A stretch of DNA of 64,000 nucleotides from Lunularia cruciata (GCA_948567375.1 OX419756.1:34450552-34514551), one strand, 5' to 3'; positions 45,028 to 55,837 are shown, counted from the first letter of the stretch. Made by a program: numbers and translations. The notes: generated from the sequence alone by a model not told the origin.

Positions 45028-46212
45028 ATGGCAAAGAAGGTCAAAAATGCTCTGACGGTGCGAAGTTTTGCAATTTGTAGGTTAGATGTTGTAGCCAGAA
45101 TCAAAGTCTTGAATAGACTTCGTATTACATTTTTAGCAGGGAATTGGAATTTCAGTTTCCCAAGAGTGATGGCAGAGATAGCTGCCAGTAATTTTGAGGA
45201 GTGCCCCAAAGTCGAAGGGAAGAAAGGGAATCAGGTCCGATGGATTGAGTCGGATTGGAGGTTAGTGTTGGGGAAGGAAGCAAGAGAACTGACGGGGATC
45301 ACCTTCTATTGGAAGTGTGATGCTGTAGAAGAAACGGCAGAGATCCAAAATTTGTTCTTTGCTCCAAGAACAACAAATGGTTACAAGGTGGAGTCTTATA
45401 GGGACCCGATTAGACAAAGTATTGTGGGGATGATTATGGCCATGTTCAAACCAGAATGGACTACTTACGTGAACATACAGCAAGCGGTTTTCTTCCACCA
45501 GATGTTTGCAGGAGTAAAGGTGAATTGGGCAAAGTGTTTTCAACACCAAATGAGGCAGATGGTGATCAATTGGAGGATAGGTTTGCCTCTACATTATTTC
45601 ACACCATTTGTAGCACATTTCTACTTTGGGTTGAATTTGCTAACAACAAAGGAGAGGCACCGCATGGTGTCGCATTTCCATCTTGATTTAAGATGGGAAG
45701 CGGATGAAGAAGAGCGACAATATATGACACACCTGCAAGCTAATGATGATCACTTTGTGAAGACGGGACAATGGAGGATGGAAGAAGTCACAAGTCCAAA
45801 GAAGAAGAAGTGCAATAAACCTAAAGAAGCAAAGTTGCCTTCAGCTCAAAGGAAGACCCAAAGACTGGTTTTGCAGAGTAAGAAGATGGTGAGAGAAGCA
45901 TCATCGGAATCAGAGTCTGAAGGGGAGACAGAGTCGCAAGGAGAGGAATCAGAAGAAGATGAACTCACTTTACAAAGTGAGGAGTCTGGAAGTGAGAGTG
46001 AGGGGGAACCTGAGATTCAGCAAGTAGTTGGAGTAAGTGAAGGTTGTCATGCGATGATTGACAGAGTACTTGGAACAACAAATCATTGCGTAGCCCTGGT
46101 GGTGGACAAGAAGAGGCCAAAAAAACAAAAGGAGTACCTTATCGGGCCAAGTTTAATCGGTAAGGAAGAAGAGAGCTTGGAAGCAGTGTCTCTGCAGATA
46201 CAAAGATTGTGA
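45028..46212 (+). CDS. L4 ORF1, unknown element protein
   Basis: An open frame of 394 aa starting MAKKVKNALTVRSFAICRLD. The N-terminal 240 residues look globular, with aromatic blocks such as WIESDWRLVLGKEARELTG, GMIMAMFKPEWTTYVNIQQA and VFFHQMFAGVKVNWAKCFQ. The pattern reminds me of the 'putative plant transposon protein' type domain, but I cannot confirm this. The C-terminal part is Lys-rich, then strongly acidic (SSESESEGETESQGEESEED). The L1 copy shares the stop position. It is not a polymerase, protease or transposase that I can recognise. It is open in a degraded setting, so L4 is young or the frame was under selection. Confidence 0.6.
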   Translation: MAKKVKNALTVRSFAICRLDVVARIKVLNRLRITFLAGNWNFSFPRVMAEIAASNFEECPKVEGKKGNQVRWIESDWRLVLGKEARELTGITFYWKCDAVEETAEIQNLFFAPRTTNGYKVESYRDPIRQSIVGMIMAMFKPEWTTYVNIQQAVFFHQMFAGVKVNWAKCFQHQMRQMVINWRIGLPLHYFTPFVAHFYFGLNLLTTKERHRMVSHFHLDLRWEADEEERQYMTHLQANDDHFVKTGQWRMEEVTSPKKKKCNKPKEAKLPSAQRKTQRLVLQSKKMVREASSESESEGETESQGEESEEDELTLQSEESGSESEGEPEIQQVVGVSEGCHAMIDRVLGTTNHCVALVVDKKRPKKQKEYLIGPSLIGKEEESLEAVSLQIQRL

Positions 46213-46467
46213 CTTTGGCAGAAGGAGCCAATGGAAGAGCCAAAGTACAAAGATGGGGACAAAGACAAAGAGAACTTTGGTGGGATATAGTATCTAACAA
46301 AGGCTGTCACCCCATTGCTAGAAATATTGAAGGAGCATCAAAGGGTAATTCCCCAAGATTGTAGAAAGGTAATGAATGAGTTGCAGGTGGTGAAGTATCC
46401 GCTGAGTGAAGTGAAGGGGTTGCAGGAGCGAGAAGTCTGAAGAAATGAAGAAATTGAAGAACTTCGG

Positions 46468-47406
46468 ATGGATAAAGCCTTGAAGAAGAAGACTTTTGAG
46501 ATGTTGCAAGAGAGTTGTGAGTCAAGAGGGAAGGAACTGCAGAAGCAAGCTGAGGAATTGAAGGAGCAAGCGATGTTGCTGAGCAAAATGAAAGAGGAAG
46601 TCAGTGATGTGTGTATCAAGAATATTCATTTGAAGGTGACGGCAACAATAATGGAGCAAGAGTTGGACAGCTTGAAGAAGAGTGCAGCCGGGAAGGATCA
46701 AGCATGGCAAAAAGAGTTAGCAGTCAAGCATGAAGAAGGAGAAAGATTGCGCGAGTGGGTACAAAGTGCTGAGTTACAAAGTTCACAATATGCGGAGGAG
46801 AAGAAGATGCTTGCTGCTGAGTACAAAGACGAGTTGAAAATGTACCGTGAAGAGCTGAAGGTAGAGCAATCTTGATGGTATGAGTTGGAATTGGTAGGAG
46901 AAGTGGTAGGAAAGTTGCAAGCAATCTTGAGCACAAAGGCTGAAGGGAGATTGGAAGAAGCACGTCTACATGAGCTAAAGTTGCTTGTACAGGAAACTCG
47001 AAAGAGAAGAGCTAAAGATGTAGATATGAACACTTTGCTGATAGGATTAAGGGAGCGAGTAGATAGGAAAATGTTAGAAGTAGGGGACAATGTCAGTCTC
47101 AGATTGGATTTAGTTAAAACAGAGTTAGAGAAAATTAGGAGTAGTGTGACAGCGGAGAGGAAGTCCGATGTTGTAGAAGTCGGAATACAGGTGTCATCGG
47201 ACTTGTTATTTGACACATTAGAGAAGAGTGGGTCAGGAGATAAGGAAGTAGAAGGATTACCCATGAGCTCAATTGTAGATTGTAGTGAAGAAGTAGTAGA
47301 AGTAGTGAAGGATTTGTTAGAATCAAACATACCTGAAGAAGGAGAAGTGATAGGAAGATCATCGGGTTTGAAAGCTGATGACAAAGTAGACATCGGATCG
47401 GGGTAG
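46468..47406 (+). pseudogene. L4 ORF2, coiled-coil protein (one stop)
   Basis: One frame of about 312 codons, MDKALKKKTFEMLQES..., interrupted by a single TGA at 46873-46875 (probably from CGA). Nearly the whole protein is charged helix with heptads (KEEVSDVCIKNIHLKVTATI, EEKKMLAAEYKDELKMYREE). The C-terminal part VSSDLLFDTLEKSGSGDKE and IGRSSGLKADD are shared with L1, L2 and L3. The ORF lies about 250 bp downstream of ORF1 and in the same frame. Possible structural partner of ORF1; function unknown. Confidence 0.55.
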
Positions 47407-47525
47407 TAACAGTTTTGAGATAGGAAGAGGCAGATATGAAGAGATGGATTGTCAGTTTGGATCTGCAGGTAGGAAGAGATGTTGGGAAGCGGTGCATAAG
47501 TAGGAAGAACTGCCATTTGCTTCAG

Positions 47526-48203
47526 TATTTAAGGGGAGCATTTGCAGTACTATGTTGTTCAGTATTCATATTTCTGAAGATAGATAAAGCAAAGTGCTTA
47601 TTTTCAGTGGTCATCGCTTGAGCATAATTCTGATTGTCAATTTTGTGGTTGTGTTTGTGAGAGTGTGGAGAATTTTGAAGTGCACGGTAGTGTGTCTGTG
47701 GATGTTGGATTTTGCAGCCTTGATCTTCATTCTGTGTGTTTGATCATGAGTGAAATGCAATCAAAGTAATGCCTTGACAGATCTGAGAAAATTGTAGTGT
47801 TGGTAGTATTTTGCATTTGTGAGTGCAACACAAAGTTGATGTGAAGCAATTTCGATCAAGGAAGTTGTGCCTTCAGTGGAGGGGTGGAACACAATTCTGA
47901 GGTGAAATTGTTCTTTGCAGTGAAGTGCCATCTTTGGGAGAATCTGAATGATCACAATCAAGAGTTGTTGGACAGAATTTGCTATGTCGTGATTATGTGT
48001 GTGTATTTGTGACAAGTTGTCAAGATTGTGAGCTTGTTACTCTCTTCTGGGTGTAGTTGCTACCTGAGAGACTAAAGACGCAACCAAGAAGAACTACATG
48101 TTACTGTTTCACTTTGTATTTGACCAATTCTGAATCGTATCTCTGCGGGAACAAACTTTACTTACCCGATTACCGCAAAAGTGATATTTGCTGGGTTGTC
48201 ACA
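47526..48203 (+). promoter_or_regulatory. TATA box and putative R-U5 of L4
   Basis: TATTTAAG at 47526-47533, then 670 bp to the terminus with no frame. It includes GATAGATAAAGCAAAGTG and GAGTGCAACACAAAGTTGATGTGAAGCAATTT, which recur in L1, L2 and L3. A promoter near the right end rather than ahead of ORF1 is the LTR-like hallmark of this family. Confidence 0.5.
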
Positions 48204-48208
48204 GACCT

Positions 48209-49084
48209 CCTTGATTTTCACCATAGTTGTTCAAATTTGATGTTTGTCCATCTAGCACCATTTGATGAAGTTTGTAGGGTGTTGAATCGTGTGGAATCCA
48301 ATAAGCCAATCTCCTTGAGTATTCCTCATGTCCTCACTATCAACAATCTTCTCATAACCGCAGATTTTTGCCATGGAGAATATAGGAAATGTAGGGACTA
48401 AAATGGAAGAGTGAAGGAATTTGACACTCAAAATTTGTGGGCTCCTTGCTCTTGGGCTCCTTGCTTGTTGCAGTACTCTAACCTTTTAGAAAATACTACT
48501 CCTACTCTCAAAAATGGCTCCTAAACGTCTCCTAAACCCTTCTACTCAGACCCAAATCCTAGTCCCAAAAGCACAATCATGAACTCTTGTCTCAAAATGA
48601 AAATCTCTTTGTTTGAACCCCACCCCACCACACTCTCAAACCTCATTGTTCTGCACCACTACTCAAAGAAAACTTGGACTCCAAATGGTACACCCTTTTG
48701 AATCTTTGAATTGCTAAACTTTTTTGAAATTCACTAAGCTAAATTGATCTTGAAACTATCTTGAATTGCTCCTGAACTTCCAAAAATGCTTGAATGTGAA
48801 ATCTACCTACAAGGAGTAGGGTTTATATAGCTCCCACTTGACAAATTATTCATATAAATTGCACTCAGTAAATGAGTTTTCATAAAGAAGAACCGTAATT
48901 TGATGAGAAAATATACAAATCATGAGCGGCAACATGCATCATGCCAACTCACCAACCGGCACACCCAACCGTTACATAAGAGGAGCACCTCCAAGTATCC
49001 TTGAGTGCCATCACTTGGCGACAGCCGGGCAACTTTGAGCACCGATGGGTGATACCCTTCTAAATATACTTGTACCGGTGGCTC
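48209..49084. other. No gene recognised
   Basis: After L4, a 60-aa stretch in the plus frame to 48401 (LMFVHLAPFDEVCRVLNRVE) looks protein-like but has no known family. 48430-48860 is rich in CTCC/CAAA with repeated GGCTCCTTGCT. No element borders recognised except the target duplication of the following solo LTR. Confidence 0.4.
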
Positions 49085-49089
49085 CCAAC

Positions 49090-49826
49090 TGTAATACCAA
49101 GAGCTAGCCATATGATCTAGATGTGAAATTTGGTTTGGTAATATCTAGAATGATTATATACATGATGGTCAAAATAGATCAGATAGAAGTATCACCAAAA
49201 TATTACTTCTACTAATAGGGCAGAAACCAAAATGGACTTGAGAACCTGAGAACCAATAGCTAGATATATGATTTAAAGGTGAGAATTGGTTTGGTTGCAT
49301 CTAGAAAGATGTTACACATGATGGACTAAACAGATTAGAAAGAGGTATCACCAAAAGGGAACTTCTACTAATAGAGTAGGAAACAAGATATGCCTAAAAT
49401 CTTTGAAGGCAATTTTGGAGGCCTAAACGGATGAATTAGGCCTTGAAAATGTATTTACCCCCTCCCCCCCTATCAAAGGAAAGTTTGGCCTTCCCTCCCC
49501 CTGGTTTGTCTCATCGAGAGCTTTCCAATGGTACCTTACGTGATTCTGAGACTCCTACAAGAAGATTTCCTAAACGATTCCCTACGGTCAAAGCTTGTTT
49601 GACCAGCTAGATAGGACCTAGACCAACATGTCACCCATCCAAGTTAGCAATCCAAGGGTGGAGCTTGCTGATATGTCACCTATTTGTGTGCCTAATCCTA
49701 TGGTGGAGCTTCCTTGGAGGAGATCCTCTTTGTCTATATAATAAAGAGAAGGTGCTCCTTTGGAGCATCAAATGTTTGAGTGAGAAGTTTGTGTTTTCTC
49801 TCTTCTCCTATCCTTGGAGTATTACA
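49090..49826 (+). mobile_element. Solo LTR of chromovirus family C
   Basis: A 737-bp solo LTR (TGTAATACC...GGAGTATTACA) matching the C1 3' LTR at 10197-10800. It is flanked by a perfect 5-bp target duplication CCAAC (49085-49089 and 49827-49831). The extra length comes from an internal tandem duplication: about 49097-49250 is repeated at 49252-49390, including ATATCTAGAA.GAT or GCATCTAGAAAGATG and ACTTCTACTAATAG. The TATA box TATATAATAAAGAGAAGG lies near 49734. Confidence 0.9.
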
Positions 49827-49831
49827 CCAAC

Positions 49832-50187
49832 CTCCCCCCCCAAGTGTCTATGTGTGAGTGTCAATCGGCGCCACCCCTACCAACCACCATGCCAAAATAC
49901 ACCAAATTCCTCCAGAACCATCCAACAAGTTTTCTATAACAGTTTGGGAGTCAACTAGTACCAACTAACAACTTTTAGTGTTTTGGGTGTCATCCAATGG
50001 TACCCAGCAACTTCAAGTGTATTTTGGGCTGAGCGTCATCAAGAACCACCAAGTGTCTATGGGCGTGAGCGCAATCTTGAATTCTTCTTTCAGATCCGGA
50101 AACAAAATAATTTTTGAAATCTTGGTGTTTGTCAAAGTAGCAACATATGAAAATGTTTTTAAAACTATGGAAGAAATACAAAAAACA
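49832..50187. other. No gene recognised
   Basis: C-rich DNA (CCAACCTCCCCCCCC) followed by mixed sequence with ACCACCAAGTGTCTATGGGCGTGAG resembling 49850-49870 (AGTGTCTATGTGTGAGTG). No domain visible. The downstream border of the transposase relic and its terminal inverted repeat could not be found here. Confidence 0.4.
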
Positions 50188-51637
50188 TTACGAACAAAAT
50201 AAGAAAATGATAATTTTATTGTGTAGAAAAATTATCTCATTTAATTCCAATATATGATCTATATGATAAGCAAGGCATTGTTGCATCACCCTAGACCTAC
50301 TTTCTTCTCTACCTAGCTCTATTCCATAAAAAGTCATATCCAAATCTATTTGAGTTTCCTCTATAAATCTACCGTTGTCCTCTGACCAAATTTGACACCT
50401 ATTGATTAAGTAGTTGTGTAAAATACTACAAACTGAAACCAACTTTAGCAAATATGCATTTTTACTTTTATCTTTAAGTTCCACTCTAAGCTCATGAAGA
50501 GAATGCCATCTAGATTTCAATTCTCCTATATAATGCTCATTTATCACCCTTGCTTTTGCCAAATATATGTTGAACTCTTGCTTGTCCTTGGTTTGGGCAT
50601 GCTTGAATGTGGGGACAAGGTGATGCATGGATACATAACCAAAATCACCTAAAAGGTACTCTTTAGACTCAAAACTACAACACCCCCCTCTCTGGTTCAA
50701 ATCATTCCAAAGTGATGATTTTTTCAAGCAAGTCATGTTGTGGCATGATACTTGCATTCCTTTAGATAAACAAACCAACCACAAACCTTAAATTTGGTCA
50801 TGCAATAATAAAATCATGTGAATGTACAAATAGAAGCACTAGTGCTAATAAACAAACCAACCACAAACCTTTGATATAGTCATGCAATAATAGAATCATG
50901 CAAATATACAAAGAGGAGCACCAATGCTAATAAAAAGAACAAAGGAACAAAACAAAATATGGAACATTTCCCTCTTGTAAAATGTATAATTCTCCTTTTA
51001 TCATTGCAAATCACTTGACCATTTATGGAATATGAGCCTTTGTTGCTAGAATATATTTCTATATCCACTGTGGTTGAGCTGCAAGAGGAAACAATGTTCC
51101 ATCTACCAAACCAACACAACCAGGGAAACCTTTTTTTGCAAAAAAAGTGGATATCTTTCTCCTCTCCTCATGGTGAGGCCATGCGACTTGACTCCTCATC
51201 AAATCTAATACGGCAATCATAACTTGGTCAGTAGAGGAAATTGTTGAACTTGCATTAATGCCCCAAATGATTAACCCCCTTGCAACATATGCTCCATTAC
51301 CTTGATACCCAAATCTATCGTGAGCTAGAGCTACTTGGAGCCACACTGGTTTTGGATCTTGCCAGTAGGTCTTTTCAAAAATAGGGTGTGTTCTTCTCAA
51401 ATCTACCAAGGTTGAAAAAGAATTAACATCCATTCTAGTAAGCTGGTGAAAGGACTTCGGCTCTGGATTTCTAAAATATTTTATCACAAGTTCTTGACTA
51501 CAAGGATAAGTAACTCGAGGTTCTAGGTATCTATACGTATGTGCAAACTCCCACCCACTAATCAAAAATTCTAGCATATCTAAATAAAGTTTTCTATCTT
51601 CATATTCATCTTCTAGTCTTTGCATTGAGATCTCCAA
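50188..51637 (-). pseudogene. PIF/Harbinger-type transposase (DDE_4 nuclease), broken
   Basis: Minus-strand gene relic. Exon 1 (51637 to about 50985) contains FEKTYWQDPKPVWLQVALA, RFGYQGNGAYVARGLIIWGI and GCVGLVDGTLFPLAAQPQW with the first catalytic Asp. A 1-nt frameshift near 51062 leads to IEIYSSNKGSYSINGQVICN. After an intron-like gap (about 50770-50985) comes exon 2 with YLLGDFGYVSMHHLVPTFK (second Asp) and KARVINEHYIGELKSRW (catalytic Glu). All three catalytic acids are present, but the frame is broken. The Myb-like partner gene, terminal inverted repeats and target duplication were not found. It could also be a domesticated nuclease relic, but the frameshift argues against function. Confidence 0.85.
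50770..50985 (-). other. Intron-like gap with tandem duplication in the transposase
   Basis: The region between the two coding blocks holds two copies of a roughly 95-bp unit (GTTTGTTTATTAGCACTAGTGC and TTCTTTTTATTAGCATTGGTGC on the minus strand, each followed by ...CATGATT.TATTATTGCATGAC and AAGGTTTGTGGTTGG). PIF/Harbinger transposases usually have an intron near here. The exact splice sites are uncertain. Confidence 0.5.
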
Positions 51638-52239
51638 ATCTAATTGTATACACCATTATATACATTTCCTTATGTTTTGAGTTGATTCTCCACGAGTGCT
51701 CCCTCTCTGCATGTTATACTAGACTCTGTCCTCCTTGATTGTTTATCACCAAAAATAACTCTACACTCCTTGATTCTTTAATCACCAAAAATAACACTTG
51801 ATTGTGCATGCTCTACTCTTCTCACATCAAAGTTTGTACTTGCACAATGAACAAGCTTGCAAGATAAGAATTACATTCTGAACTAGTTCTTAAGTAATGA
51901 AATTGAGAATCTTCAAGCTCAAAAGATAAGAATTACATTATGAACTACTTGAACAATGAATTTTTAAGTAATGAAATTGAGAATCTTTGCACCTTCACAC
52001 AACACTAATCTTCCCACTTCAAACAAAATTCACTCCCTCTCTTCCCACAACAAGCACTAATCTTCTGCTATTTTGCATTAATTTTCTCCTTCTCATCCTC
52101 TTGCGCCGTTCATCTTGTTCTCTCATACATCACCTGTCTTTGTTCTCTCTTGTACATCACCTATCTTTGTGTTCCCTTCGGCGGCCACCCCTTTCACCCT
52201 AACCTAAACTACCCACTTTATGAACACTAATGTGTAATT
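51638..52239. other. No gene recognised; short tandem duplication
   Basis: 51857-51916 and 51923-51985 are imperfect copies of about 65 bp (AAGATAAGAATTACATT.TGAACTA... and AAGTAATGAAATTGAGAATCTT). 52080-52170 has repeats of TTGTTCTCTCNTACATCACCTRTCTTTG. No frame of note. Confidence 0.45.
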
Positions 52240-53740
52240 AATGCATTACAGAGTGACAACGGAAAACTTGGTATATCTTATTTTCTATAAACCACCTAAT
52301 ATGGAATTTGCTAATAATAAGGAACTTGATCAAAACTCCGTAGCGAGACCTTTTCTTTCTCCAACCCGCACCCCGTAACAATTTAATCAACGCTTTGTAA
52401 TAAGTTATAAGGAAATATACATAGCTTCGTGAAACTATTACTGAAACCCCCTAGTGTTAGCAGTTTCAGACGGGGTCCCGGTAAGAGCGAGGAGTTCTTA
52501 TAATAGAAGGATATTACAAGGGAAGATTCGAAGGGAGTAAAAACCTTCGTTGTACAGGCGCTTAACTGGGCGAAGTTAAGCTCCTCCCAGGGGTCATGGT
52601 AATTATCGCATTATGACATTAGCCAAAACCGGAAGGAACCGAAATTTTCCCAGTCTAGCACGTTTGCTTGGTACGAGGAATCAGACATGGCACAGTAGAT
52701 TCCTCACCAAACACGAACGGAAAGATGACCGCGAAAATAACACGAAGATAGACCCGCATCGAGCCGCACAAGGATCAGACATAAGAGAGGTAAAATGGGG
52801 TTAAACCCCAATTCCTCTCCTCTCGCCCTTATAGATGCTAAGTTAATCTGAACCCCCATTCCTCGTGTGTCCTCTTCCCTGAACTTTCTTCATTCAACAA
52901 TCACGCATGTTTGTCTGTTTTTTCTCCCCTTTTTGTCAGGTATGAGGTTCAAAGTCTTGGATTGAAACATTATGGTAAGCATCAATTGAATTGCAACTAA
53001 AGAGATCTACTCCAGGGAGCCCAATGAGAATTTGTAGTTAGAATTTTTATGTTACTTTCGAATAATAATAAAAAAACATTTATCTAATCCAGGCTATTGA
53101 GTCAAAGAAACAAGACAATCTACATGTGCACGAAGGTCAAATGTTAAGAGAGTAGGTAGCTCATATTTGGGTGTCGATTTAATGGAGATGAGGTTTTGGA
53201 AGGTTGATTGCGTCAATCTGATAATTGAGGATTGAGCTTTTCAGTACTATTCTATAATTTGTTTGTAAGTTGTCCGGCAACATCTATGACTGTCTTGTTT
53301 ACAGGACATCAATGTCATGGCAACCTGCATAATAACCAGTTAGATTCTTTACAAGGAGCCTACTCTTAGACCGGATGAACATACTCTTCTCTGCTTATGG
53401 GGTCCATGACAATCCTAGCAGAAGCCTTACTTTTATTTGCTTCATAATGTGAGGTTTATAAAGGCTCATATTTGTCATCAAGAGACTTTGGGTGTTTGAT
53501 CGTCGTCTCATTTCCGCGAACAAACGTTTATTCTATATCTTTCCACTGTTCTTTGAGCCTGGCAGATAAATGTATACGCAGGGAGTTCTTGCCCGTACTG
53601 TAGTTCCTCATTCTTCCATGTTCACGAGTCATGCTTCTCCTCAAGGGCTCGTTTGAATAGTTTCTTGGTTGTGCGGCTACAGTTGTGATCTACTAAACAC
53701 AACCTGCACCACACTCGTTGTATAGATTCTCAAGTGATAG
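52240..53740. other. CpG-richer, non-TE-like sequence
   Basis: No retrotransposon, LTR or ORF similarity. 52600-52780 has many CpG dinucleotides (about 13 in 170 bp), unlike the CpG-poor DNA elsewhere. An open stretch at 52613-52804 (63 aa, LARLLGTRNQTWHSRFLTKH) has no known family. Possible origins: low-copy host DNA, or nuclear-inserted organellar DNA. No organellar gene was recognised. Confidence 0.45.
52940..52974 (+). other. Possible host exon with canonical splice sites
   Basis: The sequence TTTTTTCTCCCCTTTTTGTCAG ends at 52939 and GTAAGC starts at 52975, giving a strong acceptor and donor around 35 nt. One frame across it reads YEVQSLGLKHY. A second acceptor-like TTGTTTACAG precedes 53303. 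If joined, the frame would continue (HQCHGNLHNN) to a stop near 53365. No family recognised, so this remains a guess. Confidence 0.2.
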
Positions 53741-54436
53741 TGCATTTAAGAGGACCAGCGCACATCTTGCACAATTTTAGAAACAAAATAGTGCGTTTTA
53801 ATAATGGATTCTGTGATTTTGACGCGCATTCTAAGATCCCTGAAAACCTTTTGTGATACACTCAAAAGAAAGTTGCTGCAAAAAGGAAATGCTCGTAAAA
53901 ATATCTTATTCGCCATCTCCACTTTCCCCCAATTCTGTGGGAGTTTCAATTTTACGTGCAAAAATTGGGTGAGAATTCTGACAAACATTAATTAAAAAAG
54001 TTAGTTAACACCTTCCGTGGGAGTTTCAATTTTAGGTGCAAAAATGAGGGGAGACTTTTGACAAATATTAATTATTCAGTGAACACCTTGGGTGTCAAAA
54101 AAGCCTAAAGTGCATGCCACTTGTCAAGATAAGAACTTCTTCAGAATTTGAAATAAATCCTAATCACACCAATTTTCAAAATCAAATTTTTCCTTCTTGA
54201 AGTTTTGTTAATTCCATGAGCCTCCTTGTTTTGGGTTCAATAGGGGAAATTTACTTAAATCATGAATGCAAAAATATAATTTGGTTGTGTTAAGTCTCAA
54301 TAACGGCAATGGAAGTTATTTTATGTTGATGTAATTTCTCACATTTCTCACAATGATGTAATTTTTCAGTTCGGCGGCATTTGGGGAAAGAATGTAAATG
54401 TGCAAACTTTGCACTAAGATAATTGAGAATTTTAGT
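53741..54436. repeat. Unassigned DNA with 80-bp tandem duplication
   Basis: GTGGGAGTTTCAATTTTA(C/G)GTGCAAAAAT starts at 53937 and again at 54017, so two copies of 80 bp cover 53937-54094. Each ends in TTA(G/T)..AACACCTT. The remaining DNA is AT-rich without frames. Confidence 0.6.
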
Positions 54437-55315
54437 CTGCTCGGACGCTGGAGTTCCAATGATAGTAGTTAGAGTTATTTCAGCAGTTTCTCAAAGACTA
54501 CTTTCCGACGGTCAGATTTTGTGTTTGGGGTACTGACTTCACGGTGTGGCCCACCATCACTTTGCACCGTGAGGCTTTGAGGAATAGGGCTGTGGGCTAT
54601 GAGAGGCTACAGAGGCCAGCTTGCTGGTGTGAGCCTAGCTAGTTTAGAGTAGATCTTGGTCATTGGTTGGCAAAATCTGCCTTTCTTGCTAGATTGTGTG
54701 CAATAGGGTTTGACTCCTAGATCTCTTGTTCCTAGACTGGTGCCCCAGCCAACTGGTCCACCCTCACTTGTTGTCCTAGTGACTGTGCCATTGTTATCTA
54801 TACACTTGTAGCTTTGGCTAGGAGAGGCATCCCATTCTTGGTGATCTTGGTAGCTTAGGACCTAGATACAAACTTCTCTTATGTCAAATGCCAAATGGTG
54901 GCAGAGTCAGTCTCGCGTTGTTTTATGATATGGAGGGTTTTTGTTTAGATTTCTTGTGATTGGAGCTCCTCCATTCTTTGCTTCCTATTTGTGCACCATC
55001 TTTGTGTGAGGTGCCCTGACTTTTGAGTGTTGGTGCTCTAGTGTGCTCTCGATAGTGAGGGTGGAGTGATGACCAATCAGACTATCTTTGTTTCTCTCTG
55101 GTGAGGTAGTAAGTGAAGACCAGTAGACCATGAGAGTGCATGTTGTGATGGCAGGTTATAGGTTGCACTTTCTCCTAGTGTAGTTATCTTGGTTAGAGTT
55201 ACATTAGTGGCTGGTGCTTAGTTGGTATCGGCACTTGGTGGTGTTGGCACTTTGTGGTATTGGCACTTGGTGGGGTACTTGCGGTTGTAGTTTGTGGTTG
55301 CGGTTACTTTGTCAC
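54437..55315 (+). repeat. G3 5' LTR remnant and leader
   Basis: 54437-54563 matches the G LTR (GCTGGAGTTCCAATGATAGTAG, TTTCCGACGGTCAGATTTTG, CACTTTGCACCGT). It then jumps to the leader at GAGGCTTTGAGG, so the distal LTR and proximal leader (about 750 bp of the G2 equivalent) are deleted. The leader continues to the GGTGTTGGCACTTTG repeats before gag. The repeat is single here because the 3' end of G3 is missing. Confidence 0.7.
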
Positions 55316-55837
55316 AAAGGAGTTCTTTGGGGATTACAAAGGAGATAGCCTTGCAATACATAGTGGGTTTACTTGGAGTAGTACTTGGTATCAGTCTGTA
55401 TCTTAGGTCCCAATGAGGGAGGAGATTGTCTTTGAGTTGAAATTTGACTCATGAGTTGATTCAGTTGAGAGTGCACTTGATGTGTCCGCACCATTGTTGT
55501 GGGACATGGACAAGATTTATGGGGCCTCCAAAGGCCTAGGCGTTACTCTGGTACAGTGGGTACCATTGAGTTGGATGACTCTATCCAAGAGTTTGATAGT
55601 TGGTGTGATCTGCAATAGATGGGGAACCCGACTTTGTTTACACTCTTTATGGCATGGAAGGGGTTGTTTCAGCATCTAGAGGGTCTGCCAATGGATGACT
55701 ACAATGAGTTCAAGAGAGCTCATTTGGAGGAGATCAAGTTATGGAGACAGTATTGGTCTCCAAACTATGTCTCTATCACTTCAGGTTTGGTGGCCAAGAG
55801 TAGATTTGCTATACATACAAGTTCTAGCTCAAGTAGT
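55316..55837 (+). pseudogene. G3 gag, first part
   Basis: The start codon equivalent is AAG instead of ATG (AAGGAGTTCTTTGGGG). The capsid-like frame from 55619 reads TLFTLFMAWKGLFQHLEGL and DDYNEFKRAHLEEIKLW. A TAG at 55616-55618 lies at the same codon as in G1 and G2. The frame breaks off at the L3 insertion after the Ser run (TSSSSSS). Confidence 0.75.

Larger units (their letters stand above)
44469..48203 (+). mobile_element. L4: 3.7-kb unit of family L, best coding copy
   Basis: It begins TATGGTGCACATATTTTTTG and ends GGGTTGTCACA. Flanks are GACCC (44464-44468) and GACCT (48204-48208), a 5-bp target duplication with one mismatch. Both termini match L1. It carries ORF1 (45028-46212), ORF2 (46468-47406) and a TATTTAAG box at 47526 followed by 670 bp of untranslated DNA. 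There is no terminal direct repeat within it, no primer site and no polymerase. It is therefore best read as a solo giant LTR or a non-autonomous element of an unknown kind. Confidence 0.78.

Noticed and set aside
46698-47516. Minus-strand ORF of 272 aa rich in Ser and Leu
   Set aside because: It is antisense to the coiled-coil ORF2 of L4; Ser/Leu richness is what the complement of Glu/Lys-rich heptads gives.
52240-52860. Nuclear copy of a mitochondrial gene
   Set aside because: Base composition fits organellar DNA, but I could not recognise any mitochondrial or chloroplast gene, so no such feature is claimed.
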